This document shows positions 55,901 to 64,000 of a stretch of 64,000 nt of DNA, piece by piece; positions within the stretch are counted from its first letter, which is position 1, and each line of letters starts with the position of its first letter. The notes below the pieces were generated by a model, which was not told where the DNA came from, did no database searches, and saw only the letters and a list, made by a program, of their open reading frames with translations. The position numbers were made by a program, and so were the translations under genes. This DNA comes from Shouchella clausii. GTDB taxonomy: Bacteria > Bacillota > Bacilli > Bacillales > Bacillaceae_D. The stretch spans positions 62,001-126,000 of the forward strand of contig NZ_BCXJ01000003.1 in assembly GCF_001598215.1 (NCBI RefSeq). The letters are read 5' to 3'.

Positions 55901-57346
55901 TAGTTGGTCTCGTGTCCGCTCATTGTAAATAAACCCTTTCGCGTACATATGGGGCAATTGAAAATGAGGGAGCCATTTCATCCATTCCCAATTTGCATAC
56001 TGGTCTTCGCTGAAAACAGCAACGAAACGAAGGTCATGGTAGCTTTGAAAAAAGGCAAGTTGCCCAACCATTTGAGCGACTTCCCGTTGTACCGTCTTCA
56101 GCTGGCCGACATAGCCAATGGAACCGCTCGCTAAGCTAAGGCTAAGGGGCGCATCATTAATATGAGAATAGTGCTCTTTTAACTTTTCGCCTTCTTCTAG
56201 CAGCTCGTCACGATCTCGATTCGCTAAATCGCCACCTGGATCGGCAATATGAAAACTTATCGGGATCGACGATTTCCCAACACGGACATGCATAAAATCA
56301 TCGTCACCAACTGTTTTCTCCCAGATACGGCCATTCAAGTTAGCTGCCATATATTTATTTTCCTCAAACGACGGAAAATGGTAATCGAGTACATGCCGTT
56401 GTTTGTCAGCCATTTCCTGAAGTTCGACGCGCTTTTCCTTCAAGTAGCGTGTATAAACACGTTGCCGTTTTTCCTCTTTTTGCTTGCGGATTTTCCGTTC
56501 GCGGAAATAGTTGACGGTCGAAGTGATCAGCGTTACGGTAAACATTGTGGCCGAAATAATGATAAAAATGCCCCGAGGGATGAGCAATGCGACAATTCCC
56601 ATGACAATGAGCATCGCTAACGGCGGCAATACGATGAGCCAGAGGGCACGATGATTATCGTCCAACTCCTGGCCTGGAATGGAAAAAGTCACCCGGTCTT
56701 TTGGCTCTTCATAAATAATCCGCGGCGTTCGCCGGTACTCAGGGTATTTTTTTTTGCTTTCTGAAGTAGGAACCGCTATGCGCGCGAGTCGCGTTTGCAA
56801 AGGATCGCTTGATTCAATTGCCAATAAGTCGCCTTCATTAATGACAAGTGCTGTATAGCCAAGCAATAGCACATCGCCATTCTTTAATGGTTGCTTGTTT
56901 GTAAGGGCTTCGCCATTTACAAACGCCTGACTGTGCTTATTTGGATAGGCGAACCAATTGCCGCCTTTCTTTATGAGCGTACAAGAGGCAGAAGGCTTCT
57001 CACTAGGCAAAACAATATCGGCTGACTCCTCAGGCCCAATGGAAAGGAACGTTTCTTTACCAATAAAATACATCCGTTCGCTTACCGCTTCGTCTTTATA
57101 CACAAATGTGACGGCAGAGTCATTTTCTTTATACTGGAATAATTCACCGGCCGCTAAAACTTGCTCGCCTGCTCCCTCTATGTCAAGCACACATTGCTTT
57201 TGGCCGCTAGCGATTTTAGCGCGGATTTTAGCATGCAGAGGCGGAACGAGCAAATCAACGTCCTCGCTTGCGCCTAACAAACGCTCTGTTTGGCTTAAGT
57301 CAAGCTGCTGTACATACGAATCATAAAATACCCACAGTCTATCCAT
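52922..57346 (-). CDS. essC: Type VII secretion ATPase EssC/YukBA
   Basis: EssC is the FtsK/SpoIIIE-type motor that recognises and exports WXG100 substrates. The 1474-residue protein has N-terminal FHA-type domains (about 1-175), two membrane helices (about 235-283), and three ATPase domains. Their Walker A motifs are GTTGSGKSEF (about 672), GSGGYGKSTT (about 1004) and GQPRKGKTN (about 1283). The third differs from consensus, as is usual for degenerate distal domains. ATG has AGGAG. Confidence 0.96.
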   Translation of the reverse strand: MDRLWVFYDSYVQQLDLSQTERLLGASEDVDLLVPPLHAKIRAKIASGQKQCVLDIEGAGEQVLAAGELFQYKENDSAVTFVYKDEAVSERMYFIGKETFLSIGPEESADIVLPSEKPSASCTLIKKGGNWFAYPNKHSQAFVNGEALTNKQPLKNGDVLLLGYTALVINEGDLLAIESSDPLQTRLARIAVPTSESKKKYPEYRRTPRIIYEEPKDRVTFSIPGQELDDNHRALWLIVLPPLAMLIVMGIVALLIPRGIFIIISATMFTVTLITSTVNYFRERKIRKQKEEKRQRVYTRYLKEKRVELQEMADKQRHVLDYHFPSFEENKYMAANLNGRIWEKTVGDDDFMHVRVGKSSIPISFHIADPGGDLANRDRDELLEEGEKLKEHYSHINDAPLSLSLASGSIGYVGQLKTVQREVAQMVGQLAFFQSYHDLRFVAVFSEDQYANWEWMKWLPHFQLPHMYAKGFIYNERTRDQLLTSIYEMVRERELEQSQDKPKRFIPHFVFLVANRSLISDHAIMEYLEGPDKVLGMSVIFLTDAQENLTEYVHTIVKAVNQKEGEIVIRERKAEHKRFTFDPQDATTNERYARLLASLNHQRGMSRSIPEMASFLEMFGVQHTKELAIEQRWQTTNSAESLAVPVGFKAKDELLELNIHEKAHGPHGLLAGTTGSGKSEFLQTYILSLAVHYHPHEVAFLLIDYKGGGMAQPFKNIPHLLGTITNINDSKNFSMRALASIKSELRKRQRLFDQNLVNHIDDYMELYKQKQVLEPMPHLFIISDEFAELKNEEPEFIKELVSAARIGRSLGVHLILATQKPGGIIDNQIWSNARFRVALKVQDALDSKEILKNPDAANLTVTGRAYLQVGNNELYELFQSAWSGAPYLRETHEGEEDVALVTDAGLVPISNVQAATGKKQKSISEIEAVVKEIEATTERLSIQKASSPWLDPLEEWLPPVQTDTEADKFPLALADEPEEQRQFNVYYEWLKDGNIAVFGSGGYGKSTTLMALMLQFAKSFSPEELHFYIFDFGNGALLPFRQLPHTADYFKIDEKRKIEKAIALLKAEMDDRRERFLAQEVNSLTMYNQTATEPLPVLFMFIDNFDLIKEEYEQLESTFIQFARDGQSLGIYVSLTATRANALRQPLMNTMKTKIVHFMNDRNDVITLLGRSKYEIEPIPGRAILAKDSHYFAQMYLPEAGEDDQEMMAATRKAIADLGQRYQDAKLPEKIAMLPTQLSLASFQTRVGDPGDSIPFALDEDTVKPVFLQTKSEPHLLVVGQPRKGKTNVAKVLLNYYLQQEVDEIGLFDGTDRKLSAFVGQKLISYIDQKEQIKDWVAAVEEKMAVREQAYMDALNNGETVPAFAPVLLLIDSLIRFQQTVDAAIQDKLAKLMKNSSHLGFRMIVCGNSVEFTKGFDPLTAELKLVRHYIIVMKKSDQTLVNLSFTRNEEEIAPGFGYYVVNGIETKIKIPEAP

Positions 57347-57369
57347 TGTTCCATCTCCTACGTGCGCAC

Positions 57370-58674
57370 TTACTCATCTGCGTTCTCCTCTTCCTCGTTT
57401 TGCTCAGGCTCGTCCTCGTTTTCTTCGCCATCTTCCGAACGCTCTTCGCTTTGCTCTGGCTCTTCTTCAGGCGCGTTGTCATCAGCAGCGGTGTCCGCTT
57501 CTTCCTCCGCTTCCCGTTCTTGTTGCTCTCGCATATAACGGTCAATATCAGCTTGAATATCGTTAAGCAATTCTTCACGCTCATCTCCTGACAAGCTGAG
57601 GTCTTGGCGAACGGCATCACGCCACTTTAAATTCGCATACATTTCTAGCTCTCCGTCCTGCAACTGGCGAGCGATTTCATTGGCTTCCTCATTTTCACCA
57701 CGGCCAATTGCAATCCAATATTGGAAATAAAGCTCTTCAGCTTGAAGCGTCAACGTATTTTGCACATTTGCTGTCTGATCCACGTTCAAGTCTTCATTAG
57801 CAACATAGGATTGAGCCAACTGGTACTGGACAACGCGGGGCATTTGGCTCGGGTTATATGGTTCCAATGCAGTAATGACATCACTTGGCTTGCTGTTAAT
57901 ATAGGCCTCATTGCTGGCAATAAAGGCGTCGTGACGCGGATGAAGGAAAAAAAGCGCATAGACGGTAAAAACAATAGCCGGTATAAGCAGTCCTGTAACA
58001 GCAAAAAACAAACTTTTTTGCAAGTGCCATTTTTGCTTTGGCACCATATGCATCTGGCTAGCGCGTCGCTCTTCTTCTTGGATCCATGTCTCTACACAGC
58101 TCAGAAGCGCTTCAATTGAATCAGCCTCTAGCAATTTTTTTGCCTTTGCCGACAATTTCATTGTGTCAGTAAAATTCATGTACTCCACAAAGCGATGCTC
58201 GCCATCAAGCAATACAAGCAACGTTGTCTTAAGCTCAGCAAATAGCTTTTCCTCATTCTTTTCATAAGGTGGGAGGCTTTCTTTAATGCCATAATGGATA
58301 AAGTGAACATCAAGCCCCTCTGTTACTAGTAAATTTTCCGGACAGACAATTAAATGCAGCCTGGAACTGTGATGCTCGGCAACCGCGCGAATAAGTGAGT
58401 GGCCAATGATTTGTTTTGCGTAATCGCCTTTTTTCCGAAACTTGCTAAAAGGCAGCATTGTTTCTTGCGGATGAATGGTAATGACAAGCTCATCTTCTGC
58501 TTCAGCAATTGTACGCTCGAGCAGCGGGTCTTGTTGTTTTAACAACTCCGCTTCTAGCGAATTAGACAGCTTTATTTCTGCGGTTTGAAATGTTAATGTA
58601 TATGTATTCGATTCTGCGTCCCTGTAAAAAGCTGCACCCGTTTGTTCTTCTAAATAAAATCGCTTCTTCTCCAT
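57370..58674 (-). CDS. essB: Type VII secretion protein EssB/YukC
   Basis: EssB is a bitopic pseudokinase-like protein that holds the machine together. The 434-residue protein has a cytoplasmic pseudokinase domain (about 1-210), one membrane helix (about 221-247), and an outer helical domain. It ends in a very acidic tail of Glu/Asp/Asn (about 370-434). The gap to essC is 23 bases. Confidence 0.93.
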   Translation of the reverse strand: MEKKRFYLEEQTGAAFYRDAESNTYTLTFQTAEIKLSNSLEAELLKQQDPLLERTIAEAEDELVITIHPQETMLPFSKFRKKGDYAKQIIGHSLIRAVAEHHSSRLHLIVCPENLLVTEGLDVHFIHYGIKESLPPYEKNEEKLFAELKTTLLVLLDGEHRFVEYMNFTDTMKLSAKAKKLLEADSIEALLSCVETWIQEEERRASQMHMVPKQKWHLQKSLFFAVTGLLIPAIVFTVYALFFLHPRHDAFIASNEAYINSKPSDVITALEPYNPSQMPRVVQYQLAQSYVANEDLNVDQTANVQNTLTLQAEELYFQYWIAIGRGENEEANEIARQLQDGELEMYANLKWRDAVRQDLSLSGDEREELLNDIQADIDRYMREQQEREAEEEADTAADDNAPEEEPEQSEERSEDGEENEDEPEQNEEEENADE

Positions 58675-58700
58675 TGCATGTCCGACCCCTTCAACCAGTG

Positions 58701-58940
58701 CTATAAGATTTCCAAGCGGTCTCCATTTGTTACACCACGTTCAGCAAGTATTTGGCTGCCGTAGACATGAGTTTCTTTGTTTTGGACACGGATCCAGCTC
58801 CCATCACGCCGTGGAACTTCCAGCTTTTCAATGCCCCAAACGAGATCAATGACTTTTTTGGCTGTATATTGATCAGAGAGGCGCAAATCAAACCGTTTCC
58901 CTGAGTATCGGTTCATGTCAACTGTTACAGTGATGTACAT
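58701..58940 (-). CDS. esaB: Type VII secretion ubiquitin-like protein EsaB/YukD
   Basis: The 79-residue protein has a ubiquitin-like fold (YITVTVDMNRYSGKRFDLRL; VTNGDRLEIL) that serves as regulator or adaptor. ATG 58940 is preferred over the TTG one codon earlier because AGGGTGA is then at normal distance. It sits between esxA and essB, as in yukEDCB. Confidence 0.9.
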   Translation of the reverse strand: MYITVTVDMNRYSGKRFDLRLSDQYTAKKVIDLVWGIEKLEVPRRDGSWIRVQNKETHVYGSQILAERGVTNGDRLEIL

Positions 58941-59014
58941 CAAATGTCACCCTTTCATAAGGAAGGACGCAATTGTAAGGAATTGCGTCCCAAAATGTTT
59001 CTATTCGTCGCCAA

Positions 59015-59308
59015 TTAACCGCGAATGTTGCCCGCGATTTGTTGGTCTGTTTCTTCAAGTGTCCGCCCGCTGTTGCGAAGTTGTTCAGATACTTCGCCAA
59101 GCAAGTCGCCCATGCGGACAAAGGATGGCTTTAATTCATCGTACTGTTGAATGAACGCCTCTGAAGCTTGGCCATCCCACATTCCTTGAAGCTGGTCTCT
59201 GTAACCATCTAATCTGCCCACGAGGTCATGTATCTCACCACTTGAGCGGTTGTAATCATCAGCTTTTTGGTAAAGTTCTTCTGGAGTAACGCGAATAAGT
59301 CCAGACAT
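59015..59308 (-). CDS. esxA: WXG100 secretion substrate EsxA/YukE
   Basis: The 97-residue protein forms a helical hairpin with WDG at the turn (about 42-44; MWDGQASEAFIQQYDEL) and is exported as a dimer. The second helix ends without a classical YxxxD/E, although EETDQQIAG is close. It is first in the operon and has AAGGAGG six bases upstream. Confidence 0.95.
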   Translation of the reverse strand: MSGLIRVTPEELYQKADDYNRSSGEIHDLVGRLDGYRDQLQGMWDGQASEAFIQQYDELKPSFVRMGDLLGEVSEQLRNSGRTLEETDQQIAGNIRG

Positions 59309-59636
59309 AGTAAATCCCTCCTTAATGGTTTATATTATCATGGTAGCCAGTGGAGATTTTACCAGTCAACCATGATCTTACAAATTTATAGAAAACAGTT
59401 ATATAGTACTGATATTATCAATTTTCACACACTGTAGTTAAGACCTTCTTCCTAGAACAACTTGGCTAGTTTTTTGCCGTTCTAAGGCTCAAGCCTTAAC
59501 GATTTTGGTATTAATTTCAAAATTATCCTATAAATATGAATAATCTTTTTGTCATGGCATCAACGCATCGAAAAACCCAGCCTGTTTGAGCTGGGCTTCA
59601 CGAAACTTCGAAGCTATATTTCACTAAACTGACTGT
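59309..59636 (-). other. Upstream region of the type VII operon
   Basis: No gene seen. Minus-strand TTGACT near 59372 with a weak TACCAT 18 bases on is a possible promoter; the region is AT-rich. The terminator of the preceding ABC operon lies at its upstream end. Confidence 0.35.
59571..59596 (-). terminator. Terminator of the sugar ABC operon
   Basis: GCCCAGC and GCTGGG pair around an eight-base loop and are followed by TTTTTC on the minus strand. Confidence 0.75.
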
Positions 59637-60521
59637 TTAGCCTTTTACGCCAGTAAGGGCAATCCCTTCAATGATTTGCCGCTGAGCAAAAAAGTAAACA
59701 ATCAGCACAGGCACGACGGAAATAGTCGCACCGGCCATCATGAGCGGCCAGTTTGTAACATAAAGCCCTTTAAATGTTGCTAATAGCAATGGGACAGTAA
59801 ACAATGTCGTATCGCTTAAAAACACGAGCGGCTGGATAAAGTTATTCCAGATGCCGATAAATGAAAAAATAGCGAATGCTGCTAGTGCCGGTTTAATGAG
59901 TGGCAGCATAATTTTCGCATAAATATACAGCGGGTTGGCGCCGTCCATCACCGCCGCCTCTTCCATTTCTTTTGGTATCCCCATCATAAATTGCCTTAAC
60001 AAAAACACGCCAAACGCATTAAATAGCGCATTCGGAACGATAATTGACAGATGTGTATTGACCCAGCCGATGTTATCCATAATGATGTACAGCGGAATGA
60101 GCGTTACTTGCATAGGTACCATCATCGTTGCCAAAAAGGCGATGAACAGTACCTTAGAGCCTGGAAATTTCAATTTGGCAAAAGCGTAAGCTGCCATTGA
60201 ACAAGTAATGACTTGGCTGACGACAACAATGGTTGAGATGTAAAAGCTGTTAAAATAGGCACGCCCAAAAGGCATTGCTTGCAAGGAATCGGTGAAGTTG
60301 CTCCATACAAACGGATCAGGAATCCAAACAGGCGGAACGGCAAAAATTTGTTCAAATGACTTTAAGCTGCTAAGCGCCATCCAAATAAACGGGCCTGCCA
60401 TAACGATCGAGCCAATGACTAAAGCCAAGTGCAACAAGATTTGTGAGATGCGGATCCGGCCGCGTTTTTTTTGCTTAACTGGCCCTGGGTTAAGAACTGG
60501 ATTATCTGCCGCCGTCTTCAT
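59637..60521 (-). CDS. Sugar ABC permease, MalG type
   Basis: The 294-residue CUT1 permease has six membrane helices and the EAA motif (EEAAVMDGANPLYIYAKIMLPLIKP in outline). It overlaps the other permease by 20 bases and is the last gene of the operon. An ATPase is missing, so it probably uses the shared MsmX-type ATPase. Substrate unknown; the AraC paralogue shared with the melA locus hints at a galactoside. Confidence 0.92.
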   Translation of the reverse strand: MKTAADNPVLNPGPVKQKKRGRIRISQILLHLALVIGSIVMAGPFIWMALSSLKSFEQIFAVPPVWIPDPFVWSNFTDSLQAMPFGRAYFNSFYISTIVVVSQVITCSMAAYAFAKLKFPGSKVLFIAFLATMMVPMQVTLIPLYIIMDNIGWVNTHLSIIVPNALFNAFGVFLLRQFMMGIPKEMEEAAVMDGANPLYIYAKIMLPLIKPALAAFAIFSFIGIWNNFIQPLVFLSDTTLFTVPLLLATFKGLYVTNWPLMMAGATISVVPVLIVYFFAQRQIIEGIALTGVKG

Positions 60522-61383
60522 AATGCACCCACTTTCTAGATACAGAGAATTGGATTAAGGTAAAAATGAGGATGATCAAAAACAAAATCATGGCTGAGGC
60601 TGTACTTGGCCCAAATGCCGTACGTGTAAACGCCATGTCAAAGATATGGTACACAAGTGTATAACTCGCTTTCCCAGGACCGCCTTGAGTCATGACATAA
60701 GCTTGGTCAAACACTTGGAAGGAAGCAATCACAATCATGATCGCCACGAAAAAAGTCGTTGGCGATAATAGCGGAAATGTAATATGCCGGAATTTTTGCC
60801 ACGGCGTCGCCCCATCAATGTCAGCCGCTTCATAATAGCTGCGGGAAATCCCTTGCAGCCCCGCTAAAAAGATAACCATGTTTGTCCCAAGCCCCCACCA
60901 AATGCTGAGCGCTGCAATCGAAGGCAACACAAGCTTTTGATCAGTCAGCCAGTTTGGTCCGTCAATGCCGACCATGGCAAGGAGCTGGTTGATTAAACCA
61001 ATATCCCCATTTAATAGCCACATCCAAATAACTCCGATTGAAACAGAACTGGTTACAACAGGCATGAAAAACAGCATTCGATAAAAATCTTTGCCTTTGA
61101 CTTTATTTAATGCAAGCGCAGCACCTAGGGCTGCAATGATGCCTCCAGGGATGACGAGCAACGAGTAAATCGTCGTATTTCGCAAAGCAGTCCGAAAAAC
61201 AGGGTCTTGAAATTGTTGAATATAATTATCTAAGCCGACAAACGTCTGCTCCCCAAAACCGTCCCAACTCATGAAACTGAGGGCAAACGCGAATATGAGT
61301 GGAAGCAATGAAAACACAATCATGCCTAGCAGCTGGGGAGCGATGAACGCATAGCCCCACCATTTTTCCCGTTTTGTATACAT
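60502..61383 (-). CDS. Sugar ABC permease, MalF/UgpA type
   Basis: The 293-residue partner has six helices and EAA motif YEAADIDGATPWQKFRHITFP. The ATG has AAGGAGGAG upstream. It follows the binding-protein gene by 61 bases, with a hairpin between. Confidence 0.92.
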   Translation of the reverse strand: MYTKREKWWGYAFIAPQLLGMIVFSLLPLIFAFALSFMSWDGFGEQTFVGLDNYIQQFQDPVFRTALRNTTIYSLLVIPGGIIAALGAALALNKVKGKDFYRMLFFMPVVTSSVSIGVIWMWLLNGDIGLINQLLAMVGIDGPNWLTDQKLVLPSIAALSIWWGLGTNMVIFLAGLQGISRSYYEAADIDGATPWQKFRHITFPLLSPTTFFVAIMIVIASFQVFDQAYVMTQGGPGKASYTLVYHIFDMAFTRTAFGPSTASAMILFLIILIFTLIQFSVSRKWVHYEDGGR

Positions 61384-61417
61384 CTCCAGCTCCTCCTTAA
61401 TCGATGCGCAAGAATAT

Positions 61418-61440
61418 CAAGGGGCACAAGGGGCCCCTTG
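61418..61440 (-). other. Intercistronic hairpin between binding protein and permease genes
   Basis: CAAGGGGC and GCCCCTTG form an 8-bp perfect stem without a T run. Such stems often stabilise the binding-protein mRNA or partly end transcription, giving more lipoprotein than permease. Confidence 0.6.
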
Positions 61441-61444
61441 GCTG

Positions 61445-62722
61445 TTACTCTTCTAACGCAGCTTTCGCAATTTCCGTCGCTTCTTTTAAAGCGTCTTCAG
61501 GCGTCTTGTCGCCAAGTAGCATCAATTCATACACATCATTTAAGTCCCTATGGAGTCCCGGCGATGTATACTCAAGACTGACGACACGCCCTGCTTCGCG
61601 GGCATCGAGTAAGTACTGGCCATGCTCTGGTTTTTCTTGGTTTAATACCACCTCATCAATTCCAGTAACGGAAGGAACAGCGTTGCCTTCACCATCGAGG
61701 CGTGTTTCCTGGCCTTCCTGGGAGGTGTAAAACGAGATAAACTTCATTGCCTCTTCGACGTGCTCACTTTTTGAGTTTGCAGCCATATACGCAGTAGCAA
61801 TATTCGCCGTTTCTAACGTATTTTCTGTATTAGAAGGCCATGGAATATAATCAAAGTCAATGCTTGTTTCCAAAAACATTGGTGTCAACCAGCGGCCTGC
61901 CCCTACAAAGCCGACTTGGTTGGACATAAACATGGCATCCATGCCCTGCCCTTCTGGCAGTGTGCCAGCAAAAATAAAGTTGCCTTCTTCAACCATACGA
62001 TGGACAAACTCGAACGCTTCAAGCACTTTTGGATCAGTGTCGCCTATGACTTCATCATCTGTCGCAAATTCGCCACCATTTGTCCAAATCCAATTTAGTA
62101 AATGCGGGTGGCCACCCTCTTGCACAAATCCGTATTTTCCGTAAGCACGTAATTTTGCCGTCACTTCTTCAAACGCTTCCCAGTTCCAATTGCCTTCTTC
62201 ATAATATTCTTGTGGCGACTTTGCGCCGGCTTCTTCGAGCAATGTTTTATTGTAGTACATTAAATACGGATTACAATCAACAGGCAGTCCGTAAATGGTT
62301 CCGTCTTTCCTTGACGCTCCCCAAATGTCATCGGTAAACTCATCTGCTTTTACGTAAGAATCTTCTGTCTCTAAAAAGTCGGAGAGCGGTTCGATTGTTC
62401 CGTTTTCGATTAACGTAGAGATGTCCTCTGCCCCAACGTAGAAAATATCAGGCGCTTGCCCTCCCTGGAGGCGTGTTGTCAACGTTTGAAAGTAATTGTC
62501 ATTCGGAATGCCAGTGAGCGTAACTTCAATATCGTCTTGCATGTCATTAAAGGCATCGACTGCACGATTGTACACTTTTAGCTCAGCTGGATTGCCCCAT
62601 GCCGAAAATGTCAGTTCTACCTTTCCTCCAGCTCCTCCACCGCCTGAAGTATTACCGCTACAGCCGATGAGCAAACCAGTCGCAAGTGCAACAGACAGAG
62701 ATGAGCATATAACCTTTTTCAT
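61445..62722 (-). CDS. Sugar-binding lipoprotein (MalE/family 1 type)
   Basis: The 425-residue lipoprotein has lipobox LLIGC (Cys about 21), a Gly-rich linker (SGGGGAGG) and a family 1 solute-binding fold (VELTFSAWGNPAELKVYNRAVDAFN). The ATG has AAGGAGG. It heads the operon. A strong cre and a divergent AraC gene lie upstream. Confidence 0.93.
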   Translation of the reverse strand: MKKVICSSLSVALATGLLIGCSGNTSGGGGAGGKVELTFSAWGNPAELKVYNRAVDAFNDMQDDIEVTLTGIPNDNYFQTLTTRLQGGQAPDIFYVGAEDISTLIENGTIEPLSDFLETEDSYVKADEFTDDIWGASRKDGTIYGLPVDCNPYLMYYNKTLLEEAGAKSPQEYYEEGNWNWEAFEEVTAKLRAYGKYGFVQEGGHPHLLNWIWTNGGEFATDDEVIGDTDPKVLEAFEFVHRMVEEGNFIFAGTLPEGQGMDAMFMSNQVGFVGAGRWLTPMFLETSIDFDYIPWPSNTENTLETANIATAYMAANSKSEHVEEAMKFISFYTSQEGQETRLDGEGNAVPSVTGIDEVVLNQEKPEHGQYLLDAREAGRVVSLEYTSPGLHRDLNDVYELMLLGDKTPEDALKEATEIAKAALEE

Positions 62723-62747
62723 TGAAAAGCCTCCTTTTTCACTTTAG

Positions 62748-62761
62748 AGTAAACGTTTACA
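62748..62761 (-). promoter_or_regulatory. cre box of the sugar ABC operon
   Basis: TGTAAACGTTTACT on the minus strand, containing a perfect 12-bp palindrome, matches the cre consensus except for the last base. It overlaps the promoter region of the lipoprotein gene. Confidence 0.75.
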
Positions 62762-62838
62762 TAAACAATCGAGAACGACCAATTTTCTGACGCGTTCTTC
62801 TATACATCTGCGAAAGTTGGTATATAATAAGTATACAA

Positions 62839-62852
62839 TGTTAGCGCTTTCT
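62839..62852 (+). promoter_or_regulatory. Second cre-like box, in the araC-type leader
   Basis: AGAAAGCGCTAACA (minus strand) differs from consensus in the first base only. It lies just downstream of a plus-strand TATAAT (62823-62828), a position for roadblock of the regulator gene. Confidence 0.55.
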
Positions 62853-62932
62853 TTTGGCTAGTAACATTTTTGCGAAAGAGGGTAATATTTTGCGGTATAG
62901 ACCATAATAAGGATGTATAAGGAGGCTCCCAA

Positions 62933-63826
62933 ATGAATAAACAACAACCATTTACAAGAGGGTCCCATTCTTTTACCTTCCATTTATTCCCTGATACTGG
63001 CTTACTCAATTTATGGAACGTCGGGTGGGAAGTGCAAACCGACACAAGTTACTACTGGGACGGGAACAAGCGCGCCAGAGATAATGACAGCATCATTTTC
63101 CAATATACAATTGCCGGTTCAGGCGTGCTGGAAATCGGCAAGGAGCGTTACACCGTTGGCCAACATCAGGCTTTTATTGTATCTGTACCAAGTGACCATC
63201 GCTACTACTACCCTGAAAACGCGAAAGAACCATGGGAATTCATTTACATTTCTTTGCAAGGAGCATCTGTGCAAGAAATATGGAAACGGTTGATCCAAAA
63301 GTCAGGTCCGATTGTTTCACTGCCGCCAAACTCACCGCTTATTCGCTCCCTATATTCGATTTATGCGGACACAAAAGCGGACGGGCTGCGCGATCCTTAT
63401 TTAGCTGCAACGCAAGGGTACCAATTTTTAATTGAATGTTTTCGGGCCATGACAGAAGAGCGGCCGCAAAATGAACCATACCATTACCAGCGCGCCCTCG
63501 CTTATATAGAAGCCCATTATCATGAACAAATTTGCCTTGACAATATCGCAGAGGAAGTAGGTGTTTCCCGTTATACACTAACACGTCTATTTAAAAAGCA
63601 ATTACACACAACGCCAATCTCCTATGTGACAGACTTGCGCATGCGCAAAGCTTGCTCTCTTCTTCTTCATACAAACCGGACAATTAAACAAATTGCCGCT
63701 GACGTCGGCTATCCAGACGATAATTATTTCCATAAAGTATTTAGGCGCTACACCGGTTCAAGCGCAACCCAATTCCGGCGCAACGGCGATTTATCGCAAT
63801 TATATGCCAGGAAAATCGTCAAATAA
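62933..63826 (+). CDS. AraC-family regulator of the sugar ABC operon
   Basis: The 297-residue protein has a cupin-like domain (PSDHRYYYPENAKEPWEF) and an AraC DNA-binding domain (GVSRYTLTRLFKK; GYPDDNYFHKVFRR). ATG has AAGGAGG. It is paralogous to the regulator at 4303-5187 over its full length. It probably activates the divergent ABC operon. Confidence 0.9.
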   Translation: MNKQQPFTRGSHSFTFHLFPDTGLLNLWNVGWEVQTDTSYYWDGNKRARDNDSIIFQYTIAGSGVLEIGKERYTVGQHQAFIVSVPSDHRYYYPENAKEPWEFIYISLQGASVQEIWKRLIQKSGPIVSLPPNSPLIRSLYSIYADTKADGLRDPYLAATQGYQFLIECFRAMTEERPQNEPYHYQRALAYIEAHYHEQICLDNIAEEVGVSRYTLTRLFKKQLHTTPISYVTDLRMRKACSLLLHTNRTIKQIAADVGYPDDNYFHKVFRRYTGSSATQFRRNGDLSQLYARKIVK

Positions 63827-63832
63827 AAACAG

Positions 63833-63873
63833 AGGCTGCCAAAGATCGCGCAAAACGTCTTTGGCAGCCTTTG
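63833..63873. terminator. Bidirectional terminator after the araC-type gene
   Basis: AGGCTGCCAAAGA pairs perfectly with TCTTTGGCAGCCT over 13 bp. T-rich runs lie on both strands. Confidence 0.88.
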
Positions 63874-63923
63874 TAAGTTCTTCTAATGCAACGACTTTCT
63901 TCATTAAATATCGCAACGTTTTC

Positions 63924-64000
63924 TCAATCTCCGTTGTCTAGTCCGTTTGCAAATGAGGTTGTTGCTTTTACCCATGGCCGTCCATTTGCCCATTCTACCG
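63924..64000 (-). CDS. 3' end of an unidentified convergent gene
   Basis: A minus-strand frame open from the window edge ends with WANGRPWVKATTSFANGLDNGD and TGA. Residue composition looks protein-like and it sits at the right distance from the shared terminator. It is too short to identify. Confidence 0.4.
   Translation of the reverse strand, partial: VEWANGRPWVKATTSFANGLDNGD

Noticed and set aside
61418-61440. Hairpin considered as a terminator after the sugar-binding lipoprotein
   Set aside because: No T run follows and the permeases start right after it, so an mRNA-stability or partial attenuation role is more likely.

Overview
The window looks like a chromosomal segment of an alkaliphilic, low-to-mid GC Bacillaceae, most like Shouchella (Bacillus) clausii. 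This rests on gene content and style: strong GGAGG ribosome sites, frequent TTG/GTG starts, a Bacillus DesKR/Des system, a YukE/D/C/B-YueB type VIIb secretion locus, and SigO/RsoA. The species is inferred, not proven. No rRNA, tRNA, CRISPR array or intact insertion sequence was seen.

Layout. 0-4.2 kb: 3' part of mgtE, then the membrane-fluidity thermosensor desK-desR and its desaturase gene with a clear DesR-type operator. 4.3-6.7 kb: an AraC regulator divergent from a GH4 alpha-galactosidase gene (melA). 6.7-8.3 kb: a DedA protein and the two-gene split sigma factor sigO-rsoA, with LexA-like boxes in its promoter. 8.4-14.9 kb: a LplABC/YesMN-type complex-sugar ABC uptake and two-component cluster whose response regulator is frameshifted. 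15.1-27.3 kb: a GC-richer nitrate respiration island (ywiC, a NarK-PAS fusion, nreABC, narGHJI, scdA). 27.6-32.3 kb: pepT, then a PTS permease, nanE and an RpiR regulator. 32.4-32.8 kb: a complete type I toxin-antitoxin locus too small for ordinary ORF calling. 32.9-36.7 kb: an ABC exporter with a PadR regulator and twin palindromic operators. 36.7-37.6 kb: AT-rich gene remnants. 37.6-41.7 kb: a Fur-controlled Fe3+-siderophore ABC importer. 42.1-42.9 kb: a frameshifted GH16 glucanase. 43.0-59.3 kb: a type VIIb secretion locus (esxA-esaB-essB-essC-esaA-essA) with a downstream accessory region. 59.6-63.8 kb: a sugar ABC importer with a divergent AraC regulator.

How the parts work together. The nitrate island joins an oxygen/nitrate sensor (NreABC), a transporter, the reductase and Fe-S repair under shared TAGGG-type boxes. 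The secretion genes run in one direction and end in a WXG100-like protein, a coiled-coil protein and a large secreted-type protein. Behind these lies a tandemly duplicated module of small membrane proteins and lipoproteins. The C-terminal domain of the large protein is homologous to the outer domain of the small membrane proteins. A second, internally deleted copy of the large gene heads the second module. This is the most promising undescribed system in the window.

Several genes carry single-base indels, mostly in short homopolymers (near 10481, 15642, 42826, 43283, 45506 and 49121). They may be real decay, phase variation or assembly error, and raw reads are needed to decide.
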